64,000 nucleotides of DNA from Bryum argenteum (taxonomy: Eukaryota > Streptophyta > Bryopsida > Bryales > Bryaceae): NCBI GenBank assembly GCA_037043015.1, contig CM073327.1:4756727-4820726 (forward strand). Reading direction: 5' to 3'. Position 1 is the first letter of the stretch, and each line of letters begins with the position of its first letter. The notes below the pieces were generated by a model that saw only the letters and a list, made by a program, of their open reading frames with translations, was not told where the DNA came from and did no database searches. This document shows, in pieces, positions 36,044-46,844 of the stretch. The position numbers and the translations under genes are program-made.

Positions 36044-39000
36044 ATGGCGCGCAAGCCGCAGCCGAAGAAGAGGACGAGATCAGAAACGGCTGCTGCTGCT
36101 GCAGCTGAGGCCGCCCAGAATGCTGCAGAACCTTCCAATGATGCCGCACCGGCGGACGTAGAGGCTAAGAAACCAAAGCTTGATACGAATGTGCTGCCTC
36201 TCGAAACTGTAGAAACCAAAACTGTGGAAGTAGAGACCAAAATTGTGGAGACGAGCGTGACTGTCGAAGAAGAAATCAAAATTGTGGAGAGCGTAACCGC
36301 TGAGCCTGATACGAGTATGACTCTCGTAGAAGAAAGCAAAATTGTGGAGAGCGAAATTGTTGCTCCAAAAGAAGGTCAGTGACGCCCTTTCACCTAACTC
36401 CTTTTTGTAGCTTAGAATCCACCTCTGCTATTACTCTGTATGCAGAGAGAGCAAAGCTTGACTCGTGAAGAAAGCGAAACTGCTGAGAGCAATGGCACCA
36501 TAAACCCTAACTCCTTTTGTAGCTTAGAATCCATCTCTGCCTGGCACGACATTGCTATGGCTGAGGAAAGCCTGACTCCTGAAGAAGAAAGCGAAACTGC
36601 TGAGAGCGATGACATTATAAGCCCTTATTCCTTCCGTAGCCAAGCCTGGCACCACAACAGTCTCAATTTGGCCGTTGTGTGCAGACTCAGATGCTGTGGC
36701 TGAGCAAAAGAAGAGGGCCAGAGTAGAAGGAGAAGATGGAGCGGCTGTCCAGACTACTGAACCATCGACTGATGCCGTGGAGGCTAAGAAAGCAAAACTT
36801 GATACGAGTGTGCCTCTCGAAGAAGAAGAAAGTGAAGACGCAAAAGATGGTTAGTGAACCCTAATTCCTTTCATAGCTCAGAATTGCACCAGCGACGAAG
36901 AACTTCAGGTCTCGTTTAGCCCACTTGTTATCTAAGAGTGCAATTTTGGCATTGTTGTGTGCAGATTCGGGTGCTGTGGCCGAGGAGAAGAAGAGCAACC
37001 TTGCACCAGGAGGAGGCAAAGAAGGGAAGAAGAGGAAGGTGGCAATGCTGCTAGCCTACTGCGGTGCAAATTACCAAGGTATGCAAAGAAACCCCGGAGC
37101 AATAACCATCGAAGGGGAGCTAGAGCAAGCTCTCTTCCGAGCAAACGCCATCGCCCAGTGCAATTTTGGCGACATGAGGAAAGTGGACTGGATGCGAGCC
37201 GCTCGAACGGACAAGGGAGTGAGCGCCATAGGACAGATCGTGTCTGCTCGTTTAGTCATCGATCCGCCAGGCCTTGTTGAGCGTGTCAATGAGCACCTTC
37301 CTAAGGATATTCGAGTCTTCGGCTATACTAGAGTGACCTCTAACTTCAATGCCAAGCAGATGTGTGATAAACGTCGGTACGAGTATCTTGTTCCTGTTTT
37401 CGCATTTGATCCACATGCTCATCATGATCGTGAGACCATGCAAATGTGGAATGAGCGGAAAGAGAATGTCAGACTCCAGCGTATCGAGAAGCGGAAAGCT
37501 CTCGAGCAAAAAGACGCTGGTGCCGCTGCTGGCACCACCAAGGCCGTCACCACTACTGGTATGAATCTCCTTTCACCATTGGAACAGTTCCCAGCATTTG
37601 CTTTACACTGATACATACTGTTTAAGAACCTGCGTCTTAGCATCTTGTTTTTAGGGTTTCCTTCATTATCCATTCCATGGTTTACATTCAAATAGACCCC
37701 TTTATTAGATTCTCAGAGACCATCGTAATGACAGCAACGTTGTTAATCAGCTCTCAAGTCATCAAGTGAAAAGCATTTGCATTGCTCTAGCACTTACTCT
37801 TCAATGGTACGAATTGAGAAACTACATCTTAGAATCTTGTTAAGGGTCGATTCTATGCTTTACATCTCAAAAGACCCCATTATTAGATTCTTAACGATGA
37901 CAGAAACGTTGCCAAGGAGTTAGTGAGTCAGTCCTCAAAATCATCTTGAAGGGCATTTGCATTACACTAGCACTCACTCTATAAAAAGACTACATGAGAA
38001 ACTGCTGCTCATAAGCATCATGTTTCTTAATGGGGTTTTTCGTGATGTTGAAGCCTTCGATGCTCTGAGTAAAATGCACAGAATTAATGATTGCGAAGGA
38101 GGTACACATCTTTAGGAGTACATGGAAATTTGCCTCTGTAGCTTTACAACAATCATCCTGTTTACTCAATGGGGGTTGACACTTTTGGTCGTGCACAGAA
38201 GCAGTGACAGAAGGGGAGGTGAAAGAGGTGACGACGGTGGTGGAAGAGGTGACAACGGAGGTGACGACGGTAGTGAAGGAAGTAGAGATGGAAGAGACAC
38301 CGAACGATGAAGGAGAGCGGGAGCCATTTGTGTTCGACGACGAGAAGCTGAAGAGGCTGAACGATGTCTTGGGCAGATACAAGGGCACACACAATTTCCA
38401 CAACTTCACTGCACGAATCAAGCCAGAAGACCCAAGCGCAAAGCGATACATTCTTTCGTTCGAAGCAGGGAAGGTGGTGGAAGTTCAAGGCACGCAGTTC
38501 GTGCCGTGCACAGTCGTGGGCCAGAGCTTCATGCTGCACCAGATCCGGAAGATGATCGGAACCGCCATCGCTATTATGCGTGGCTGTGTCCCTCTATCCA
38601 TCATCAACTTTGCTCTAAAAAGGTAACACTCTCGATCATACCCCTAAAAGTGGTATCTATCTCCACCCCTGCAATAGGTACTTTCCATGGAGCATGTGCA
38701 GTTGCCAAAGATGACAAACTCAAATTGTATTCACTATGAATTTACTAACTTTTGCATACAATATCCAAATCATATGTTTTTTTGAATCCTAGAAGAATCT
38801 GCAGAATTTAATGATATGAATAGGAGATAGGAATCCTAGAAGAATATGCAATACTTCGATGACTTGAATAGGGGAGAGGGGTTATAGCGAAAGTCACCAT
38901 TTTAGGTGCCTCCAACCTTTTTCTGGATTTTGAAAGGCTCGGTCGTACATTTTGCTTATCTCCTTATTTGCGCAGGGAGAACGACGTGAACACACCGATG

Positions 39001-39255
39001 GCTCCGGAGCTTGGTTTGTTTCTGGACGAATGCTACTACACGGCCTATAATCAGAGATTTGGCAAATCACACGAGGAGCTTTCGCAGAAAGGCTACGAGG
39101 AGAAGATCCAGACGTTCAAGCAGGAAGTGATTTATCCTCATATTGCAAGCACGGAGGCTAAGGATGGCACCATGGCTTTGTGGCTTCACAGTCTCAACGA
39201 TCGCCATTACCCTTATTTTGAGACTCATCGGGCAGCAGCAGCCGGCAAGCAATGA
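36044..39255 (+). CDS. PUS1: tRNA pseudouridine synthase, PUS1/TruA type (5 exons)
   Basis: Isomerises specific tRNA uridines to pseudouridine. Exons: 36,044-36,374; 36,685-36,849; 36,965-37,558; 38,199-38,622; 38,976-39,255. All are GT-AG; 1,794 bases, 597 residues. Residues 1-190 are a low-complexity Ala/Glu/Lys extension with nuclear-signal-like basic clusters (KPQPKKRTR, KKRAR, GKKRKV). The TruA fold follows: AYCGANYQGMQ, the catalytic loop RAARTDKGVSA with Asp near residue 248, CDKRRYEYLVP, HNFHNFT and GQSFMLHQIRKMIG. The acidic insert at the start of exon 4 (EVTTVVEEVTTEV) separates the two halves of the catalytic domain. Orthologues in yeast and animals modify many tRNA sites and some mRNAs; substrate choice here is not visible. 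Introns 1 and 2 share repeated junction sequence (see findings). Start choice: first ATG in frame, in good context (aagATGG). Confidence 0.93.
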
Positions 39256-40981
39256 CAGCCATTTGAATTGGGGGAATTTTCTTCTCCCAGAGGCATCATC
39301 TTCATAAGCAATTAATTTTAGAAATTGTACGCTGTGGACAACCGAGAGTTTCGAACATACTCCAAGTTTTTGCCGGTGGATTTAGACTGCTTTATATGTG
39401 GGTGATGCAGAACCATCAATATCGTCATGAGATCGTTCAGCTTCCGAGAATCCTCTTTATAGTGCTAGATGATGACTTCCGGAGATGAGTGTAGAGTTCC
39501 TTTTTGAGCCTAAGTTATGTGCCCTTCCGTCTGGGGTTGAAAATGCATTCTGCATCGCTACATTTGCAAAGTAAAAATGGTAGTAAAGCGCAGCAGCTTG
39601 TCTTTATTTTCATGCGGACTTTCATTCCATATTTGAGTACCTTTTCTAAAAGTTTTTATCGGAGTCTTCTTGAGTGTCAATATCATTATCAGTCACTTCA
39701 GACTTGAATTTTTGTAGAGAGGTGCAGCAGCTAGTATTCATGTTCACAGTGGACCTTCGTTGTGAAAGATGGTAAATTCTTGCGTTTGTATTATCATAAG
39801 GCTTGCAGAAAACCTTCGGTATGTACCAGTGGAGAAACTGCTTGTAATGGAAGTGCGCATTTTTACATTCTCAGCAGAGTAAGAATCTCAGAGGTTGGAC
39901 TCATGACCAAAAGCTTCATATGTTTCCGCGGTTCGACAGTCTTCAACTACATGTCAGAATTCCATGGAAGAACTCAGGGTCCCTGAATGTTTTTCTCGAA
40001 AGCTCCAGGATTTTCTCAAGTCAACAAACAAGACTGTTCAGAGTCGACTGCATGAGCTTGACGTTCGCATAACCTCGACCCACATCTTCTGACGTATGAT
40101 GGGGTCTACATCGAGCTACATCCAAGTGCCTCAACTTACTTGAAAGTCTGATCAGAAGTACTAATTGCCAGAGGGGGGGCCACCACTATTGCCAAGCGGC
40201 TAAAAAAAGCTCCGCAATTCATCAAAACTAGCTCCCTCCCACAATCCTGACGTGCCCGGACTCCTCAATCCCTCAGTAGACTAATCGGCTGCGGGAGTGT
40301 GAGGGCCTGAATTTGCATAAAGCCCAGATTTCTCAATCCCTCCAGGCTCTGACTAGCCCTAATTGGTTGCGGTAGTGTCACGAGCCTGATTTTGCTACTA
40401 GTGATGAAGCGACAGAAAGCAAAGGTAGCTCTACCATGAATGCAGAGGAGTGAAGCACACAAAGAGCAATTCCAAAATGCATGAGGGGCCTGATGACGCG
40501 CCAATGAACTTAAGCTCTACCAAAAAATGCAGTGCAGAGAAATGAAGGGCTTGCATGCAAAGAGCAATTCCAAAAAGTGCACGCAAAAATCAATAAGAGG
40601 TGTAGGGGACCAGACGGGGACAGTGCTCTCAGTCTGTAGTCACAACATTGAAATCTCGATCAAGCTCTCAAGAGTTTTACACTTCAAGCTCCAGTTATTG
40701 CAAAGTCAAGCTTCAAACTGATATAATCATGCAGAGTTTCAGAACATCTTAAATGGTAACCTTGAGCTGGTATCATCTCACAAATTGCAAACAAGTTCCA
40801 ATTTCGAAAAACTGCAGGTCTAAGTTTGTGAAGTAGATTCAGACAATACTCCACAGTACAAGTGTCTTGATTTCAATCGGTTGACACTATCACCGCAAAT
40901 GCAAAACAGTGATCGGCTCCATTGAGAAAATTCTAGTATAAAGCAAGGCAAAGGCGAGGAGGGCAAAATTTTATAGAGCTA
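39256..40981. other. PUS1 3' flank and intergenic DNA
   Basis: No exon chain is seen. A diverged direct duplication of about 95 bp occurs at 40,262-40,395, with 'cctcaatccctc', 'gagtgtgagggcctga' and related wording recurring. A second local duplication around 'aaagagcaattccaaaa' is at 40,459 and 40,559. Confidence 0.4.
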
Positions 40982-41206
40982 TTAATTTTTGCCACACTGG
41001 ATTAAGCTACCTGCTCCTAAAAACAATCCAAACAAGGCGGCGCTCGTCAACGTGGTTTGGCCAACATAGCGCACCTTGAGAATTCCCGGCACCCTTTGCC
41101 GGAACGCATCGTACGTGCCGTACACAGCCCCGATTGCGCCCCCGACGGCTCCCCCTACTCCCACGCCCGCCACCACTCGCGTCAAGCAATCGTTATTCCT
41201 CGCCAT
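40982..41206 (-). CDS. ROMO1/Mgr2-family mitochondrial inner-membrane protein
   Basis: 74 residues, intronless. Starts MARNNDCLTRVVAG at 41,206, the first ATG in frame. Two hydrophobic helices carry glycine motifs: VGVGGAVGGAIGAVYGTYDA (about 15-34) and TLTSAALFGLFLGAGSLI (about 52-69), joined by a basic loop FRQRVPGILKVRY, and the protein ends QCGKN. This is the ROMO1 (reactive oxygen species modulator 1) / yeast Mgr2 pattern. Mgr2 acts with the TIM23 translocase in lateral sorting of inner-membrane precursors; ROMO1 is tied to inner-membrane protein import and redox balance. Length and motifs fit the family throughout. A decayed duplicate lies 1.3 kb away. Confidence 0.88.
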   Translation of the reverse strand: MARNNDCLTRVVAGVGVGGAVGGAIGAVYGTYDAFRQRVPGILKVRYVGQTTLTSAALFGLFLGAGSLIQCGKN

Positions 41207-41399
41207 CTCGCCCTGCCAATCCTCCTCTGTACCCCCCACAAAACCCTCAAAACCCGACCAGCGCTTAAACCCACAAATGGAATCTCGGATTTCGGACTTT
41301 TGCTATCAATCAATTGATGCGAGCGATGAAGGGCGACTACCTGATCGAATTGCAAGTAGGGCTTTCGAGGATAATAGCGAATAACCAGAGTTCGGGAAG

Positions 41400-42170
41400 A
41401 CGATGGACTTCGAGCTCATTCACCTAACCCTAAGCTGATGCCGTCTGCCACGTCAGCGTGAATGTTGAATTATGCCAAGGTGGAGTGATGACGCGGATGT
41501 TGAAGAGCCTATAAAGGGGCGGTAAGGAGTTCTCTTATGAGTCACTTGGTTGATTTGATTTCAGGGCATCACCACCCATTCCAGAAAAGGGAGGGTGGAT
41601 CATCCTCACGATAAGTTGAGTTGAGTTGGTTTGCAAGCCGGGTGCCCCACTCATGACTTGTATACATGGTGATAAAACAAGGAAAAAACAAAAGCAAGAT
41701 GAATCTCATTGGTCTTTGTTTGTCCTTCGTCCTTTAGTAGGCTCCTTTTTTGTTTTGGGGTTGGAGCTCCGCCCCTCAAAATGACCCCAATTTGCAGATC
41801 AACCTCAACTTCTAAGGGCATGCCCACCCATAGTGGTGCCCTGAACTGAATCCGGTAACTAAATTCACGAAATCCATCACCCTGAATAGTGAGGGCAAAG
41901 GAGAGCCCCACCCATGAACTCATGATTGAGTTGTGGTGGGTGAAAAAGGCGGATGATGTGGTCATAAAGGCGGATCGGTGGTGGTAGGCAGGGGTGCCTC
42001 GAAGTGCACAGGACAAAATAGATCCGTAGTCTGCGTGGTTCTACCGAATCCCCTGTCAGCATTTTCCTCCGCAAATCTCCGCAGTTTCCTCTGCAAATAG
42101 ATCGGTTGTGAGTTCAGGTCAGTGCACTTCCCTGCAAAAGGGCTTAGTTCTGCAAGTCAAATTGAGAAAA
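41400..42170. other. Intergenic, no gene seen
   Basis: Probable promoter side of the ROMO1-like gene, then diverse sequence. The minus-strand frame at 41,651-42,016 includes a Trp/Phe-rich stretch without recognisable motif and overlaps another frame, so it is not called as a gene. Confidence 0.35.
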
Positions 42171-42172
42171 AT

Positions 42173-42250
42173 GGATGAATAGTAGTTCAGTTCAGGGGTT
42201 TTGCCGGTTGGTGGGGCATTTTCTCCCCTGAACTAAACTACTATTCATCC
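42173..42250. repeat. Hairpin with 26-bp arms
   Basis: 'ggatgaatagtagttcag' plus 'ttcagggg' (42,173-42,198) is the near-perfect complement of 'cccctgaactaaac' plus 'tactattcatcc' (42,225-42,250), with a 26-base loop. Fragments of the arm ('cagttcag', 'gggtgggac') recur to 42,400, so it is probably part of a short foldback element. Confidence 0.7.
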
Positions 42251-42477
42251 AGTATTCAGTTCAGTTTGCGATGGGTGTGAATGCTCTAACCACAAAACAA
42301 GTTGAGTACATCCGTTTTGCAGGATGGGTGGGACACTTTTGAGGGCCGCCACTCACAATATAAGTTGACTTCATCCGTTTTTCAGGATGGGTGGGAATGC
42401 TCTAAGTTGGTTAAAGAAGTCCTCTTAAGTTTTTGAGAAGTGTTCTATCCATTGCGCAAAATACTACATATATTCTT

Positions 42478-42820
42478 CAATTTTGGCCAACATAGTACAA
42501 CTTGAGAATTCCCGAAACCTCTTGGCAAACTGCATCGTATGTGTCGTACATCTCCAATTGCACTTTCCACGGCTCCTCCTACTCCGACGCCCCCCACCAC
42601 TCAGCGTCGAGCAATTGTTATTCCTCTCCATCTCCATAATCCTCATGTCTATCCTTCAAAGGTCTCAACACCACACCGAATTTGTTTTTAATAGAATCCA
42701 CAAAGAAAATCTCAAGTTTCTACTCTTACTATCAATCCAAATCATGCAAGCAATGAGGGGCAACTACCTCAACAATTTGCAAGCAAGGATTTTGATAATA
42801 AAAGCAAACTCTAGAATTTA
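42478..42820 (-). pseudogene. Decayed copy of the ROMO1/Mgr2-like gene and its 5' flank
   Basis: Aligns with 41,053-41,390. Both share 'ttggccaacatag', 'cttgagaattcccg', 'gcatcgta', 'gcaat-gttattcctc' and, beyond the ATG, the leader wording 'actatcaatc' and 'caactacct'/'cgactacct'. The start MERNNNC is kept, but the frame is lost within the first helix and the second helix is absent. The copied 5' flank shows a DNA duplication, not a retrocopy. Confidence 0.75.
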
Positions 42821-44340
42821 AACTCTATAAACCAAACAAGACGAAGACTCAAAATCCTAAGCATATTCTAACCGGCAATATTTTTCCTGAGGAAGATTAT
42901 TCCACCAAAGCTTAACCTCATGACATGTGATTTATTGTAAGATAGAGTACTGTCCTTGATATTTGGGCATTTACGACTAGAGCAACCAATGGGTGATAAG
43001 GAGGTTTTTTGAACAGTTCATCTCTTGTAAAGACACTTGATTGATGTGGGTTTATAACTTAGCCTTCTGACGGTGGAGGCTAAATTATGGTCAAATTTGG
43101 AAGATCTCTTAGTTGTTAAAGGGTTGAATTGTGACAAGTGAAGTTAAAAATACAGGAGGAAGTTCTCTCAATTAAGTGTTCACTTTATCATGCAAATCAC
43201 TATTAATGTTCTCTAAATTCCTTAAGTAATTGTAGAGTTACTTTGAGTACGAACATCACACCGCCTTTTTACAATTTGGATCTTGATGTACATAGCCACC
43301 CATACAAAGAGGGAATGTAGTTGCGCATGAGCAAATGTTGCGGATAGGGCGCAACAATTTAATGGTGCCAAAGGGATGAATCAATTCAATGATGTTGAAG
43401 GGATGAAGCAATTTAATGATGCAAGAAAGGGAAAAGCAATCAAACGTTGTTGCTTCTCATATTGAGAGTCCCTAAGATGCTTCTTCATTCACCAAATCAT
43501 CATGAGCATATGAATCGTATGGTGCGGCCGAGGGTCCCATACATGCCCAAGAGAACTTCACAATTACAAATATAGTTTTTATTCATTATTATTTTATTTT
43601 TTTCCCCCTAAACTCTTCCAGTAGTGATAAAGAGATGACATTTACCAAATTAAAATATTTCCATGGGAACTTGGGGTTCTGCCAATAAGTTCAAATGATG
43701 AAAATGAGGTGGCGTGCTCGTGCTTGAAAATCGCATAGCACCAAAACCATTCAGCTTCCACCCACAAGTGATTATGTTCGTTTCATACCAATCTCTTAGA
43801 CAATCAATTACTATATCTTCCTACACACTACACAATCTAGAGTAGTTAATTTTCCCTTGAAAAATTACTTTCTACTTCAATTAGAAGAATTTCACTTTCC
43901 TCTTTTTAATTATGTCATGTCAAAGAAGTGCCAGATTGATCCTTGGGTGTCAGACTTAGCCCTTGAACATCTTGTCCAACTCAAGGGGATAGGTGTTTAG
44001 AGAATCTTCATAATAAACAACCCAACCATTGAATGTCACAATATCAGTGAGATTCGGCATTCAAAAAAACTTCGCATTTAAGTAAAGAACCAATCTATAA
44101 ACATCACAATCACCCATAGGGATTTTATTGGTGTTCAAAGAGATCTTTGCAAAAAATATTACACCTACCCATCAGCTTAGTGTGTATGCTATAGTGGATA
44201 GTGTATAAGCTTAAAGAATCTCGGCAAGTAAAGTCCCAACCCTTACCAGTCACATCCAAATAATGAGCCAAAGAAATTGGGTGTAGAATTCAATGTCACA
44301 TCCAGCTTGAAGAGATAGGTCTTCAAAGAATCTTTGTCAT
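42821..44340. other. AT-rich intergenic DNA, no gene seen
   Basis: No exons, RNA genes or clear repeats recognised, apart from diverged relatives of the tandem unit described next from about 44,230 on. Confidence 0.35.
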
Positions 44341-44466
44341 AATTGTACATTAAGTCGAATTTTTAGAGTTGGATGCTTATAGAATCTTTACAAAATTGTA
44401 TCGTTGGTTAATTGGAGGCCAACTTCTTAATACCATTGCCTTTTATGTTTATGAATTACGCAGATA

Positions 44467-45590
44467 TTCAAATGAAAAGTCTGCATTTCAAATCACAAAT
44501 TGAAGGTGCGATTTGTAACATCACCTCAAGTCTATGGTGTTGATACTCACAAGAATTTTTACGAAACTTCACCAATGCTCAATTTGAAGCCAACTTCTTC
44601 ATACCATTCACTTTTTATCTTTAGGAGGTGGGTGATGGTCTGGTTGGGGTACCCAAAAAGGTTGTCCCATGAACAATTGCACTCTATGCTGGTGTGACAA
44701 ACATATCCATTTTTAAACTGTAATACAATAAGACTTCATTAGATGTGGTTTTAGTTGTCTAAACTTATAATGTATCAAGAAAAAAAATTAAAAATTAAAA
44801 AAAATATTTTGAAGTAATTTTATTTGATTTTTTAGTTGAAAAAGTAAGTCATGTCCCAATAACCTAAAATCCATAGAATCAAGCAAATGGAATATCAACC
44901 ATTTTTATTTTAATATGATTTTTGAATATGACCTACATCTTCTTGTATGGAATACAAAATAATTTATTTAATAATAAAAAAATTAATTCATTGTGCACTA
45001 TAATGCCTGCAAATCCCCAAATTCAACACTTTTTCCCTCATCTATGAATGGATCCAAAAAAAAATAAAAAATCTAAAAGAAAATCTATAGGCATATATAC
45101 TTTGATTTCAGTGAGGTGCATGATATTTTATTTTCTATTTTAGGGTCTTTTTACTTGATTAAAATGACTAAATTAGACAAACTTTGGAGGCTTTCAATAA
45201 AAATAACCTAATTAGTGTGTCCAAAAAGTGATACCCCAAGCTTACCATTGCCCAGGTACACAAGTTTATCAAATGAAGAGTATGCATTTCAAATTACAAA
45301 TTGGAGGTGCAATTTGTTACATCACGTCGAGTCTTGTGGCGTTGGATGCTCACAAAATCACTTTACAAAACTACATCATCACTCAATTGGAAGCCAACTT
45401 CTTATACCATTCTCTTTCTATCTTTGAGAAATATACACGTTTATCAAATGGAGACTACGCAGTTCAAATTACAAATTGAAGGTGCGATTCAATTTGTCCC
45501 ATCGGATACTCACATAATCTTTACAAAACTTCATCATTGCTCAATTGAGGCCAACTTCTTGATACCATTATATTTCTATCTTTGATGAGT
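44467..45590. repeat. Tandem array, about 165-bp unit, split by a DNA element
   Basis: Units contain 'caaattacaaattgga', 'ggtgcaatttgt', 'acatcac', 'ctcaattgg-agccaacttc' and 'ataccattc'. Copies lie at about 44,467-44,629, 45,254-45,425 and 45,428-45,590, with a more diverged one before 44,460. Removing the element at 44,630-45,253 restores regular spacing. Confidence 0.7.
44630..45253. mobile_element. 624-bp non-autonomous DNA element, copy 2
   Basis: Nearly identical to 23,007-23,629; I see only scattered single-base differences and a one-base length change in an A-run. It starts GGGTGATGGTCTGG and ends CTTACCATTGCCC. The 4-bp direct repeat AGGT flanks it (44,626-44,629 and 45,254-45,257). 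Different target duplications at the two loci show two independent insertions. Confidence 0.85.
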
Positions 45591-45805
45591 ATGCATTGAA
45601 AGGATTTATGTGTACAATTTTGAGATAGTTGACAAGTATAAGGATAGAAGTTCTTCACAATTGGTTGTTAAAGCATAATTGATCGTTCAAAGATTTGGGA
45701 TGGAGAAAATAATAGACTTTGAAATCCAAGTTTGTCCATTGGTGTGATGACCTTTGGGCATACATCAAGGATATGTCGAACAAACAGTCTACTCACGCGA
45801 GCCTC

Positions 45806-46420
45806 TAAATAGGTTGGAGTTTCCAGATAGTAATTACTAGGCATGAGTATCTAAGAGGCAAACTGTTCATATAGGGTTCAGTTCATTTTCACCTCTCAAG
45901 TGGAACCATCTGTGTAGCGTGAAATTTCGCCGTAGGCTCAAAGAGATTCAACGCCGACCTCTAAATAAGGTTGGAGTTTCTGGATAGTAATTACTAGGCA
46001 TAGGTATCTGAGACGCAAACTGTTCAGATAGGTTCCAGTTTGTTTTCACCTCTTGAGTGGGACCTTCTACGTGGCGTGAACATTTCGTCGTAGGCTCAAA
46101 GGATTCAGCGCCGACCTCTAAATAAGGTTGGAGTTTCTAGATAGTAATTACTAGGTATGGGTATCCGAGAGGTTCAGATAGGTTCTAGTTCGTTTTCACC
46201 TCTCGAGTGGGACCATCTACGTGGCGTGAATATTTCGCCTTTGAACTTCTACATGGCGTGAACGTTTCGCCGTAGGCTCAAAGAGATTCAACCTCTAAAT
46301 AAGGGTGGAGTTTCTAAATAGTAATTACTAGGCAGGGGTATCTGAGACGCAAACTGTTCGGTTTCCAGCTCGTTTTCACCTCTCGAGTGGGATCATCTAC
46401 CCACGCGTGAACATTTCATG
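45806..46420. repeat. Tandem array, about 155-bp unit, four copies
   Basis: The unit runs 'cctctaaataaggttggagt', 'atagtaattactaggca', 'cagttcgttttcacctctcg', 'gtggcgtgaacatttcgccg', 'taggctcaaagagattca'. Copies start near 45,806, 45,958, 46,115 and 46,290; the third and fourth have internal deletions and a partial duplication. Confidence 0.8.
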
Positions 46421-46844
46421 GTACTAAATTAGGTGCATTCAATCGAATAAACATTTCAACTCCCAAATACTTGATTAGTATTGTGTCCACCTTCATTGTA
46501 TTGTTCCAATTTCCCCTTGTCCGCTGGCCATCGGGATATTAGCATTACGAACAGACACTTCATTCACGGCGGCCCCTTAGAAAGGGACCAGAGTTTCTAT
46601 CTATCTATCTCCACCTTCATTGTTTGTAAGAAATAAAATGAAATAGATAAATAAATAAATATACATGGAATTCATGATTCCAATTGGTCGAACTCCCTCC
46701 ATACTTTTGCACATCTTCCAAACTTCATTCCCTTGGCCATTCCACAATGAGCATTCCAATCTAATTCTCTCGAGCGACTACTGAGCCTTTTTAGGGTTTC
46801 ATGAGTGAAAGAGCAAGCTTCGTCGTCTTCCTCGTCACTTGGCT

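Noticed and set aside
35983..36339. Minus-strand Ser/Thr/Val-rich ORF
   Set aside because: Antisense shadow of PUS1 exon 1, whose acidic repeats read as Ser/Val repeats on the other strand.
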